Positions 41,133 through 49,638 of a DNA stretch of 64,000 nucleotides are shown piece by piece (position 1 is the stretch's first letter; every line of letters begins with the position of its first letter). The DNA is from Tetramitus jugosus (taxonomy: Eukaryota; Heterolobosea; Eutetramitea; Acrasida; Vahlkampfiidae), in contig OW569359.1 in the NCBI GenBank assembly GCA_937625935.1, positions 310,001 through 374,000 on the forward strand, read 5' to 3'. The notes under the pieces are model-generated. The model was not told the origin of the DNA. It did not search any database and was given only the letters and a program-made list of their open reading frames with translations. The position numbers and the translations under genes were made by a program.

Positions 41133-44030
41133 ATTTTTTTAATACAACCATTGCGGTTGCTCACTTTATTATCAATACAATTCGAGCGATGGTTCTTGGT
41201 CGCCTGTTTAATTCCCAATTACGCTCGCAGCATCTTCCTGGCAATTTTTTTTAATACAACCAATGGTTGTGCTGTTTATTCGTTGTTGATTCTCTTTACA
41301 TGATGTAACTGTTTCGTTTATGACGGCAGAATGCCGTCACTGTTGCATTGTTTGTTGCTGGTGCTCGCAGAGCATCAGCAACCAGCCATCTCCTTGGAGC
41401 TGCTTGCGTTTCCACACCTAACATACCTAACATGTATTGTTTCCCTGTCTTCCTTTGCTCGTTAGTTGTGCGCCTTCCGTTGCACTGTTGGTTATAACCA
41501 TATGTCCACACATTGTGACTTGTGCAGTCCCATTGAGCTCAGTTTCACACAACCTCCTTTGTCAGCAAGATGGGAGGCGCACATCCCTATTAAATCTCTG
41601 TCTGGTTAACACATTCCAGATCTGCTTTTTTACCGTAACTTCAAAATTATCCCTGCCCATAAGTATCGGCGGAGCTGCGGTCCTGTGCTCGTGTGTTTCA
41701 TTGCACTACAGTATTTCTAGATCCAAGAGAATGTTCCTGTATCGCCGTGCGCTGATTCCGAAGTTGCCGTGAACTTTGACTAGCTCACTGTGCTTAATCC
41801 ATATACCTTCTCTTCATCAACAAATGCAATTGTTAAATAGTTGTTGTGCATCCGCTCCGCACACCATTTGAGGTAAGTGTGCTTGACCAACTCCAAACTA
41901 TTGTTGACTGAAAGACATTCTCCCTTTGGAAGTTTGTTGAAGCTTGATCTCCTCAAGCGAGTCCAACATTAGCTTGTGAGCTTCGGTGTCACTATTTTCT
42001 CTCATCATCTCCTTGATGAACCAGGCGGTTCTCATAAGAATTGACTGCTCGATTTTGCGCAGACCAAATCCACCATTTTCACTTGTGATCTGCAACAAAT
42101 CAGACGGGCACCGCTTCATTGCAAAAGAACCTTGTTTGATGAGCGCTTTTCACATCTGGTTCACCATAAATGACAAGTTTTTTGTCATTATCGAGCCCTC
42201 TCTTGATAAATGCTTTGGTATTTTTCACACACTTCTCTTTACACTAGGTAACTAGTATGATTGTGGCGGCAAAATGCCGTCACTGTACAATTGTTTTTGT
42301 TGCTGATGCTCGCATCACTTCCTTCTTGATTCCACTCTTCTTGAGCCCTTTTGTCACTTGCTTAACAGCTTGAGTTTCTGCCCCTAACATTTCTATCAAA
42401 TAGTCTTTGCCTGTATTTCTCTGCTCGTTTCATTGTTCGTTTTCCATTGCACCACTGCTAGTTATCAAACCCAATATCGACTTTTGCAGACCCATAGAGG
42501 ATTTTGTGTGAAGTGTTTGGCTTTTGATTTGTGCAACGAACCATTCAAGCTTTCTATCAACCTAAAGGGGCATTTCATAAAGGAGAAGTCTGTTGCACCG
42601 CCCATAACTTCTCTCGACCAATCAGATATCGATACTACCGAGTGAAAACATGCAAGCTCTGCTGTTTTTCTATCACTTCATACTCTTCACCTTTTCGAGT
42701 GCCTGCTCCTTTCGTCTTGTCGTACCAGGCTCTAACTCGGGTACCAGGCTCGTGAAGAAGAGTCCTAATGCCCTGAAAGTTCTTTCACTTCCATTTGCAG
42801 GCACAACAACATTATTAACCGTTATGTTGTGTTCTGATCTACTCTGCCCATCTTCCTGACATAGAGTTCCAATTTGTTTGGGTGCATGCTCAACACTTCA
42901 TTCATTTTGTTTGCAGTCTTCTCAATGGCTTCACTGCTATTGGACATTAGGTTGCAGTCATCCACGTACGCTACATTCCAAATTTATTGCCAGTTGCCAT
43001 GTCGTGAACCAAATTGACAATGTTCTCCGGGGATCCAAAGAACGAATACACTTCCTTAATGGCATTATGGGGAACAGAGTCGAAAGCCTTTGCGATATCA
43101 GTCAGGAGGAGGTACAATTGACCATCATTCCTCTGAACTTTCGCCCTCCCCCTTGAGTGTTCGTAAACAAAGAGGCAGCCTCTGCTGCCTTTGACACTCG
43201 GGCATTGAGTAGCCTTGTGAAGAGCTTCGACAGAGCGCTAAACAGGCATATGGGTCTGTAATTTGAAATATCTTGCGCATCGCCTTTCTTATAGGCAGGA
43301 ACGATCGTGCATTCCTTCCACCTGTTAGGAAACGACCCACTCTCCAGGATATTGTTGAAGAACCGACAGCTCCCAGCTGTAGTCCTGGTAACTTCAACAT
43401 TTCATTGTGGACCCCATCAGGTCCAGGACACTTTTTGTTTCTAAGTATCCGATTGCCTCGCGCACCTCCTCTGTTGTAATCAGCGTGAATTAGAACATCT
43501 TGAGCACTCGGAGGTGGGATAGTCCTGAGATAGGACATGTCCGCCGTTTCCTGTGAAAACGCAGATTCAAAGTAACATGCTTTTTCCCACACTTTCACTA
43601 TCAGTATGTGTCATGTTTCCTTCATTAACTGTGTTGAGTCTGATGCGGATGGCCTTCTTCGCACTTGCAGCAGAGTAGAATCGTCGGGTTTACAAACTCC
43701 GATGTTCTGGCTGCCCACTCCCACGTTCTGAACTTTTTGTTCCTGGCTCTCTCCCCATGCGGCCTTCCGATCAACTACTCTCAGTGCAATCCATACCGAG
43801 TCCTTGGTTCTCCGTAGTGATAAAACACTTTGAAAGTTCTTTCAGTTGTCTCTCCCCTCACTAGATATCTCAACAACAGTTCTCTGGTGTTCAGTAACAC
43901 GAAGGCTGTTGTTGCCCCTGGTTTCTTTGCTCTTGCGACCAAAATTCTCTATCGACCTATTTCTTGATCAAGCTATTGGTGACATCACATTGCTCGTCAG
44001 GGTCACTCATTCTTTCAACTCGATGTTTTG
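41133..44030 (-). mobile_element. Nested LINE relics upstream of tRNA-Tyr
   Basis: The left end has a T-run then aatacaacca (41134-41150), the LINE 3' terminus. A second such 3' end is at about 41247-41265, followed by a perfect 19-nt hairpin at 41321-41339; a related 3' region recurs near 42264. Coding debris on the minus strand includes CPSDLLQITSENGGFGLRKIEQSI (41898-42119, subfamily B), VAYVDDCNL with HPNKLELYVRK (about 42860-42975), KAFDSVPHNAI (about 43070) and WEWAARTSEFVNP (about 43690-43735). All frames are broken. At least three insertions of both subfamilies appear to be stacked here. Confidence 0.75.
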
Positions 44031-44087
44031 AGCATGTTCCTGACAAGGCCGAAAGCGAGGAGTAGACTCGGAATTATGGTCCATACT

Positions 44088-44160
44088 CCTCTGATAGCTC
44101 AGATGGTAGAGCATGAGACTGTAGATCTTGTGGTCGCGTGTTCGAGTCACGCTCGGAGGA
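44088..44160 (+). tRNA. tRNA-Tyr (GTA)
   Basis: A 73-nt cloverleaf with acceptor CCTCTGA/TCGGAGG, so C1-G72 as eukaryotic TyrRS prefers, and discriminator A. The anticodon loop is CTGTAGA (GTA) and the T-arm GCGTG-TTCGAGT-CACGC. TTTTT follows. No intron is present, although most eukaryotic tRNA-Tyr genes have one. Confidence 0.92.
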
Positions 44161-44274
44161 ACTTTTTAATTAATAAAAATTAATTAGCCAATTTCCTTGT
44201 TTTTGAAATTTTCCCTTGTCCCTTTTTTTTCGTGACACAAAAAATGTAAAATATAGTAAAAATAATAATAGGAA

Positions 44275-44560
44275 ATCCCCAAAGAGATCTTAGACTTCAC
44301 TAGACTGAACAAATATATTCTTGATGCTGCGTGTTGTCAAACCGTCATTCTCTCAAAGGAATTCACTGTTGTATTTGGATGATTTCCTTCTGTTCAGCAA
44401 TAGAATATTAAGCACAAAGGCTCCAAGACCAAGTATTGACGCTTGAGAGAAATGGCTTGCCGATCAATGCTTCCAAGTCGGTGTTAGTATCACAACAAGA
44501 GATCACATTCTGTGGTTACTTGTTGCATTTTGGAGAGAACAATGGTGTCTTCACAACGTT
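44275..44560 (+). mobile_element. Fragment of the GIY-YIG/RT element (oldest copy)
   Basis: The stretch matches the RT gene at 56150-56630 with internal deletions. It keeps the segment equivalent to REILDFTRLNKYILDA, then TVVFG/YLDDFLLFSN, and RNGLPINASKSVLVSQQE. It ends abruptly at 44560 where LINE sequence begins. It is not functional. Confidence 0.85.
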
Positions 44561-44980
44561 CTCTTGATAGCATTGTGGGGCACAGAGTCGAATGCTTTAG
44601 CAATCAGTTAGCAGTATGTAAAGATGTGAGTCGTTTCTGTTAGCGTGGTCGATAACTCCTTTCACTATTGACAGCTTCTAGTGAATGTCCCTGAACTTTC
44701 GACCACCTCCTTGAGTGTTCGTAAAAAGTGATGCAGCCTATTCTACTTTAGACACTCTCACATTCAACAATCTTGTAAACAACTTTGAGAGTGAGCTAAG
44801 AAGGCATATAGGCCTGTAGTTTTCCAGGTCCTGTGCACTTCCTTTCTTGTAAGCCGGAATGATATTCTTTCCTGGGAACACTCCGCTCACGAGTATATTA
44901 TTGAAAAGGAGCATAGCACTTCTGCAAATTCCATTGAAAATCTCTGTTCTCAGTGCTTGGCATCTTGATGTGCTCGCGTT
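44561..44980 (-). mobile_element. Internally deleted LINE relic
   Basis: The minus strand reads IIPAYKKGSAQDLENYRPICLLSSLSKLFTRLLN and further RT blocks with stops, homologous to the RT domain of the intact LINE (VPAYKKGCPMMIGNFRPICLL). The 5' junction at about 44980 reads CGCGAGCACATC. That is almost the 5' end of the intact LINE (CGCGAACACATG), although the next bases are from the RT domain, so 5' sequence has been deleted. It sits at the same upstream site of a tRNA-Trp 5' half as two other LINEs. Confidence 0.75.
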
Positions 44981-44983
44981 TTT

Positions 44984-45038
44984 AAATAAACCGGGCGAGA
45001 ACGAATCCCTGATTTTCTGTGTACGGGGGGTTAGCTCA
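44984..45038 (+). repeat. tRNA-Trp 5' flank plus tRNA nt 1-14, left boundary of GIY/RT copy 1
   Basis: This block repeats 57073-57127 with one clear mismatch (tgtAcgg for tgtCcgg). It contains the tRNA upstream DNA and GGGGGGTTAGCTCA, the first 14 nt of tRNA-Trp; after it the element starts and the rest of the tRNA is missing. Confidence 0.85.
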
Positions 45039-45173
45039 GGTTTATTACATCTCTCTTGGAGCATTGTACAAATGGTTGTTTGGTCAACGCGCTGGCGCGA
45101 ATTCAACCAACCTAACCGAGGGAATAAACTGTTGTTTTTTTTTTGGTGTTTGTCTTTTTTTGTTTTTTTTTTG

Positions 45174-45972
45174 TTAATGTAACATTTGAGACTCAATATA
45201 CTTGACAACATCAGCTCTTGTTCGATTCACAATCCATCCAGTTATTATTGTTGCTCCCATCTCGACTGATTCTACTGTGGTGTCATACAAAAGTAGACCC
45301 ACATTGTATGCATCTAGAGTGCAATGAGTGTGGAGACTACCTGAGATGTACCTTTCGAACCATGTACGAGGGCATTCAGCGGAGTAAAAAAACACCCGGT
45401 TGATACCAGGAACCGACAGAACAACTAAATGGGTGCGTTCCGGGAGGGGAAGAGTCAGGAATTACGCAGGAGGCCGGTGGACCCCAAACAACGCTCGTTA
45501 TTCAATGTGACTAGCCCCATAATAGAATTTTTTCTTTTTAAAGGGCAAATTTTATTATTTTACAATGGGAGGTCCACCCCCCTTCCGCCCGTTATTTAAA
45601 TGTTGTCTAACCCCAAAAAGTCCGTTATTAGTAATTCCTGACTCTTCCCGAGGGACACTTGTTGCACCATTGACAAAAAGAGAGAAGTATCTTGAGCGGA
45701 CTGGAAGCAATGCATTGGTGTCCAATTGCATCTTCAAACAACGTCCTACGCTTTCCAGGGCAACTTCACGACATATTGAATACTTCCCCGGCGATCAGTT
45801 CATGTCTGAGCCAACTGTGTATAAATCTCTCCCATTTACGACAGTTTCGCAATTCCATCACATCCAAATAAAGTTCCAATACTAACACCTTGCACCTTAG
45901 CTTCTTCAGTCTCTTATGAACATTTCTACTCTGTCCTATTTTTGAGCCGTTGCATTCATTTGATGAGAGCAC
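45174..45972 (-). pseudogene. Broken GIY-YIG nuclease gene of copy 1
   Basis: Pieces 45766-45972 (SSNECNGSKIGQSRNVHKRL to GEVFN), 45650-45737 and 45174-45395 match the intact gene at 54682-55362. The coding sequence is split by the MITE at 45447-45649 and by small indels near 45780, 45985 and 45390. It cannot give the full protein. Confidence 0.85.
45447..45649. mobile_element. MITE-like DNA transposon inside the GIY-YIG gene
   Basis: A 203-bp unit has perfect 19-bp terminal inverted repeats, gggaagagtcaggaattac at 45447-45465 and its complement at 45631-45649. It is flanked by a 3-bp duplication, GAG, at 45444-45446 and 45650-45652. The intact copy 2 has the uninterrupted empty site (ccgggagggacac, about 54954), which fixes the boundaries. 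It has no coding capacity. GGG-starting TIRs with a 3-bp duplication resemble PIF/Harbinger-type MITEs, though the GAG duplication is not the usual TWA. Confidence 0.85.
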
Positions 45973-46015
45973 CTATGTTCTTTAATTGTGGTGCACATTG
46001 ACTGTAATAAAACAG

Positions 46016-47087
46016 TGAATGTAATTAACATATGATTTAGCTCACCCTCAACACCCAAAGCATCCTTCAGGGTTTTGATATCGTTCACTGGTTTGGGCAA
46101 TTTAATTGTCTCTTTTCCATGACTAAAAATGGATTTAAGCCAAACAGAGTCAATTTCTGGAGGAAACAAAATGTTTTGGATTCTCTTGTCTTCCACGTCA
46201 CGTCCGAACCAATTTAGGGTAGCAATCGCCACTGCCTTATTGTTTATCATCAATATAACCTCATCTCCAGTCTCCAAGTGGTTTAAATAAATATGATTTG
46301 ATTTTTTTTCTTTATTGCTATTATTATTATTGTTATTATTATTGGTACCCGCTAGAGACATGTTTGCACCATCGGTAAGAGCGTGTTCAAGTCGCGACTT
46401 GCGTATCTTCATGGCGCTTGAAGTTTTGGAAAAAAATGGAATTGAAGTTACAAGCTTCATCGACATGAACGGTACTGGCGTCTCCAGAAGTACCACGAAT
46501 TCTGCAACCATATCAACCAATTGGTGGTCGGAAAATCACTCGGGAATGATGGAACATTTTTCCGAAAGTTTCTGCTTCAGTCTATGTTAAGTATTATCGA
46601 GAGAGATTGACGAATACCGAAGGGCTATTTGATGGAGTCATTGTTCAACAAGTAGTAAATTTGTGAACGATCAACTCTCTTTTTTGCACGTTTTGGAGTG
46701 ATGATTGGACTTCTAGAATCACAAATGTAATTACTGTTGTTAGTAAAAAAGTGTCGACATAAAGATCGTATAACTCTTGGTTCGTCATGGGTCGATCAAA
46801 GAGAAACTCGATTATGATGGTGGTGGTGAAAGTGGTGGTGGTGATGATAATCGAGTATTATTGTCACTGTTGGGATCTCGACTTTGTCTTGTTGTATGGC
46901 ATGGTATGGATTTGTAAATGGTGATGAGTGTGGTTGTTGTTGAAGAGGACAAGTTGTCGTTTGATATTATTTGATGTTTTTGTGTTTGTGTGAGTAAAGT
47001 GTTTGAGGAAAATGAAACATACCACAGCACCACACCAAATCGCCATAAATTTTCTTTTTTTCGGTTGTGTCAAAAAACAAAACAACC
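46016..47087 (-). mobile_element. 1.07-kb insert of unknown origin in GIY/RT copy 1
   Basis: Comparison with copy 2 (continuous across tgaat/cattgaac near 55360) shows about 1070 extra bases here. A minus-strand frame (ATG at 46511) runs out of the insert into element sequence. It encodes MVAEFVVLLETPVPF, an Asn run from an ATT microsatellite and then ETGDEVILMINNKAVAIATL with KPVNDIKTLKDALGVEGEL. I do not recognise the family; the last part faintly recalls plant CACTA-linked proteins, which is only a guess. The stretch 46600-47087 has GGT-rich and TTG-rich simple sequence and no gene. Terminal repeats are not obvious. Confidence 0.5.
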
Positions 47088-47253
47088 TCATTGAACAAAC
47101 AAAAGAAAAAAAATTTGTTATTATTGAGTTAACGTGGTAGTGTCTTGTTTTATTTTTTTGTTTTTATATCTTGTTGTTTGTGATGGATTGATGTCATGAT
47201 GGGTTGATGGGATCAACAGAAACAAAAAAACAAACAACAAGAAGTACTTCAAC

Positions 47254-48573
47254 ATGTCTAGCGGTCAGTGGCAGACTATAAGTTTTCATTTGCTGAGAGC
47301 ATTGAGTGCAAAGATGGTACAGAGTGCTTTGGGGAGCGTTGACGCCGGAGAGGTGAATGTGACGGTGAGAGAGTCTGAGAGTCATGGATCGAAGCACTTG
47401 TGTGGAGAAAAGATCTGGGGGGACAAGCGAAGAGCCACATAAAGGTACCGCTATAGATCAACCAATTAATGAAGAAAGGTCTGTGCTTACACAAAAAGGG
47501 AAGTGCGCATTGGTTCAACTGAACAGCGCAACACCTAGCACAAACCGTATCAAAGGAAATCAGTGTAGGGGGAAAAAGGGTCCAAAGGTGCTCTCCAAAC
47601 CATATTGGCAAGAACCTTCTGAGATTATCCAAGAGGGAATGACAATCAGGTTCTACAGCAATGAAGAAGAAGTACGCTCCAAGCTTCGTCATTTCATTTT
47701 GAATAAGATTAAGCCTGAGCACGGATGATAGAATCAAGGAGTATGTGGTCAGTGGTGTTCTAATTGAGATTCCAATGGAACAAGCATTGTTTATTGCTTC
47801 CATAGCAATGATTCCTCGTGAAGCAGATGCGACTCGCCCCAGAGAGATCTTGGACTTCACAAAACTGAACAAGTACATTCTTGATGCTGACTGTCGTTTG
47901 CCATCTAGGGGCGATCTGGTCTCGTTGGTGAACAATTACTCATTTGCGGCCTCTGTGGACATCAAGCCTTGCTACACCAACATCAAACTGCATCCAGACT
48001 ATCCAGCCTACTGTTGTATCAGCTGGAGAAAGAAGGTGTACAAGTTTACGAGTGTTCCCTTTGGAATCAAGTGCGCGCCGGCGTGTTGCCAAACTGTCAC
48101 ATCCTTTCTCTCAAAGGAATCCACTGTTGTTTATTTGGATGATTTCCTTCTGTTCAGCAATAGTGAAGAAGATTTAGCACAAAGGCTCCAAGACCAAGTA
48201 TTGACGCTTGAGAGAAATGGCTTGCCGATCAATGCTTCCAAGTCGGTGTTAGTACCACAACAAGAGATCACATTCTGTGGTTACTTGATGCGTTTTTGGA
48301 GAGAACAAGGGTGTCTTCACAACGGATAAGCACCTCAAAGACCTTTCGTTGTATGTCAAACTCTTGTCGACAAAGGAGAGTATTGACTTGATCACCTGGC
48401 GAAGTTTTGTTGGCAAATACAACTGGTGTCAGGAGGACGAGAGAGTCCATGCAAAGCTTGTTGCACTCATGAATGAGTGCGACAGCTCCACTAACCACAT
48501 TGTGCTCGATCATGTCGCCAGAGCCATGCTCGACAATATGGTCGCCCAATGTTCTCTTCCTTTTAACTATTGA
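47254..48573 (+). pseudogene. Broken upstream ORF and RT of GIY/RT copy 1
   Basis: The frame from the ATG at 47254 shifts after about 40 codons, and the downstream part 47384-47728 resumes the same protein. The RT frame (47745-48329) keeps DIKPCYTN and YLDDFLLFS, but an extra T near 48295 shifts it before the C-terminus, which continues in another frame at 48349-48573. The GGA-TGA-TAG junction between ORF and RT is identical to that in copy 2. Confidence 0.85.
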
Positions 48574-48763
48574 TTTTGTGTGGTAGGTGCTTGGTCAGTC
48601 AGGAACGAATTTGTCCTCGTCAATTCGGCTGCTCTAGACAGCTGTAAGTGACAAGGAAGTCAATGGGCCAATAGGGAGTGAGAACAAATTCGTTCTTGAG
48701 TGATGGAGCATCAACTGTTGCAAACAAAACAAAAAAAACAAAAAAAATTACGACTGTTTGTAA

Positions 48764-49522
48764 TTTTTTTTTAATACAACAAATGGTGGAGTGGCAGGCC
48801 TACGCAACAGGATTCATTCTCTTCTTGGAATGTTGTTTTGATCCCTTCTTCAGGGATTCGTTGCGAGGGCCTCCACTACCATCTGGAGCACCACTGGTGA
48901 GGTCAGATGGCTCCGTAGTCCTAGCCAGTTGGTAGGACCTACGGAGAGCACCTGACTTGATACTGGCCAACCTGGCCGGGATCTTGTTGGCAGCAGTGTC
49001 ACCAACGGTGACACGTGCTGATCGCTTCTTGTGTTCGTTGAGTTGGGGACTCTGTAACTCACAGTCGGGGTTACTGAGATCCAACTCAACTGGATTTTCT
49101 TCGGTGGTTGTGCTTCTTGCACGGTCCATGATTGCTCGGGCAGCAATCTCTTTCTTGACTTTCTTGAACACCTCGGAGGTGTTCAATACTAGCTCGAGGA
49201 TTGCTCTGTTACGAGCATCCTCATCAATGGTGTTGTTGGTTGGCTCTTGGGTGACCGTAGTTGGAGTGGCGGGATGGGACTCCGGCATGATCGACTCCCA
49301 GTCATCGGTCGTAGACGGAGTCGAAGGTTCGAATTCAGAGATTCGCTCCGGCGTCCTTGGAGACGGGGATGCGAGGGGAATCCGGTTGACGGAAGCCATA
49401 TCTTTTAACACACTGACTTGGTGGCGCAGGTCGTCCACCACAGCCAGTAGCTCTTGGTACATCTTGGTCAGCCTCTTGCTGGCAGCCTTGACCGGATCAC
49501 GTGGGCGTGGAAGGCCTCTGCG
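48764..49522 (-). mobile_element. Short LINE-like element without RT
   Basis: A unit of about 760 bp on the minus strand ends in ACAACAAATGTTGTATT-type sequence and a 9-nt A tail (T-run 48764-48772). It is flanked by a short duplication, tttgtaa (48757-48763 and 49526-49532). The 5' end begins CGCAGAGGCC. It shares the 3' terminal GTTGTATT and the target site with the LINEs but carries only one ORF (48800-49462) and no RT, so it must be mobilised in trans. It is inserted at the same position upstream of a tRNA-Trp 5' half as the full-length LINE. Confidence 0.75.
48800..49462 (-). CDS. ORF of short LINE-like element, unknown protein
   Basis: The ATG at 49462 gives 220 aa; the frame is open further upstream to the element end. 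A short coiled coil (YQELLAVVDDLRHQVSVL) is followed by a Pro/Ser/Thr-rich stretch, a helical segment (AILELVLNTSEVFKKVKKEIAARAI) and a basic C-terminus (KKGSKQHSKKR). This could be an ORF1-type nucleic-acid-binding protein, but no known domain is visible. The imperfect palindrome at 48914-48949 lies within the coding sequence. Confidence 0.55.
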   Translation of the reverse strand: MYQELLAVVDDLRHQVSVLKDMASVNRIPLASPSPRTPERISEFEPSTPSTTDDWESIMPESHPATPTTVTQEPTNNTIDEDARNRAILELVLNTSEVFKKVKKEIAARAIMDRARSTTTEENPVELDLSNPDCELQSPQLNEHKKRSARVTVGDTAANKIPARLASIKSGALRRSYQLARTTEPSDLTSGAPDGSGGPRNESLKKGSKQHSKKRMNPVA

Positions 49523-49543
49523 TTTTTTGTAAATAAACGGGGC
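49520..49543. repeat. Target-site duplication of the full-length LINE (second copy 54486-54509)
   Basis: A perfect 24-bp match flanks the LINE at 49544-54488: gcgttttttg followed by taaataaacggggc. The first three bases (gcg) may belong to the 5' ends of the two neighbouring LINEs, leaving a 21-bp true duplication. In the second copy, 28 bp separate its edge from nt 1 of the tRNA-Trp 5' half at 54538. Confidence 0.9.
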
Positions 49544-49638
49544 TTTTTTTTTTTTTTTTTTTCCATACAACATTTGTTGCCACTTTATTCTATGCACTAC
49601 AGTGAGACGTGTTGTCGCTCAGAACCGCAGGTTCTGAG

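Larger units (their letters stand above)
45039..48757. mobile_element. GIY-YIG/RT element, copy 1 (degraded, carries two insertions)
   Basis: The copy is collinear with the element at 54552-57068 but has a 203-bp MITE (45447-45649), a 1.07-kb insert (46016-47087) and several frameshifts. The left part encodes the minus-strand GIY-YIG gene in pieces, and the right part the plus-strand ORF and RT. The right end (acgactgtttgtaa) is interrupted by a short LINE at 48764. Sequence identity to copy 2 is high throughout, so the damage is recent. Confidence 0.85.

Noticed and set aside
41116-44047. Simple target-site duplication next to tRNA-Tyr
   Set aside because: The 17-bp match is real, but it falls inside older LINE coding sequence (LVRNML region), so it marks a nested insertion and not the original host site.
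45025-45038. Additional tRNA gene at the left end of copy 1
   Set aside because: Only nt 1-14 of tRNA-Trp are present; the anticodon and T arms are missing.
47276-47935. Long minus-strand frame in GIY/RT copy 1
   Set aside because: It is antisense to the same ORF and RT sequence and is matched only by the equivalent shadow in copy 2.
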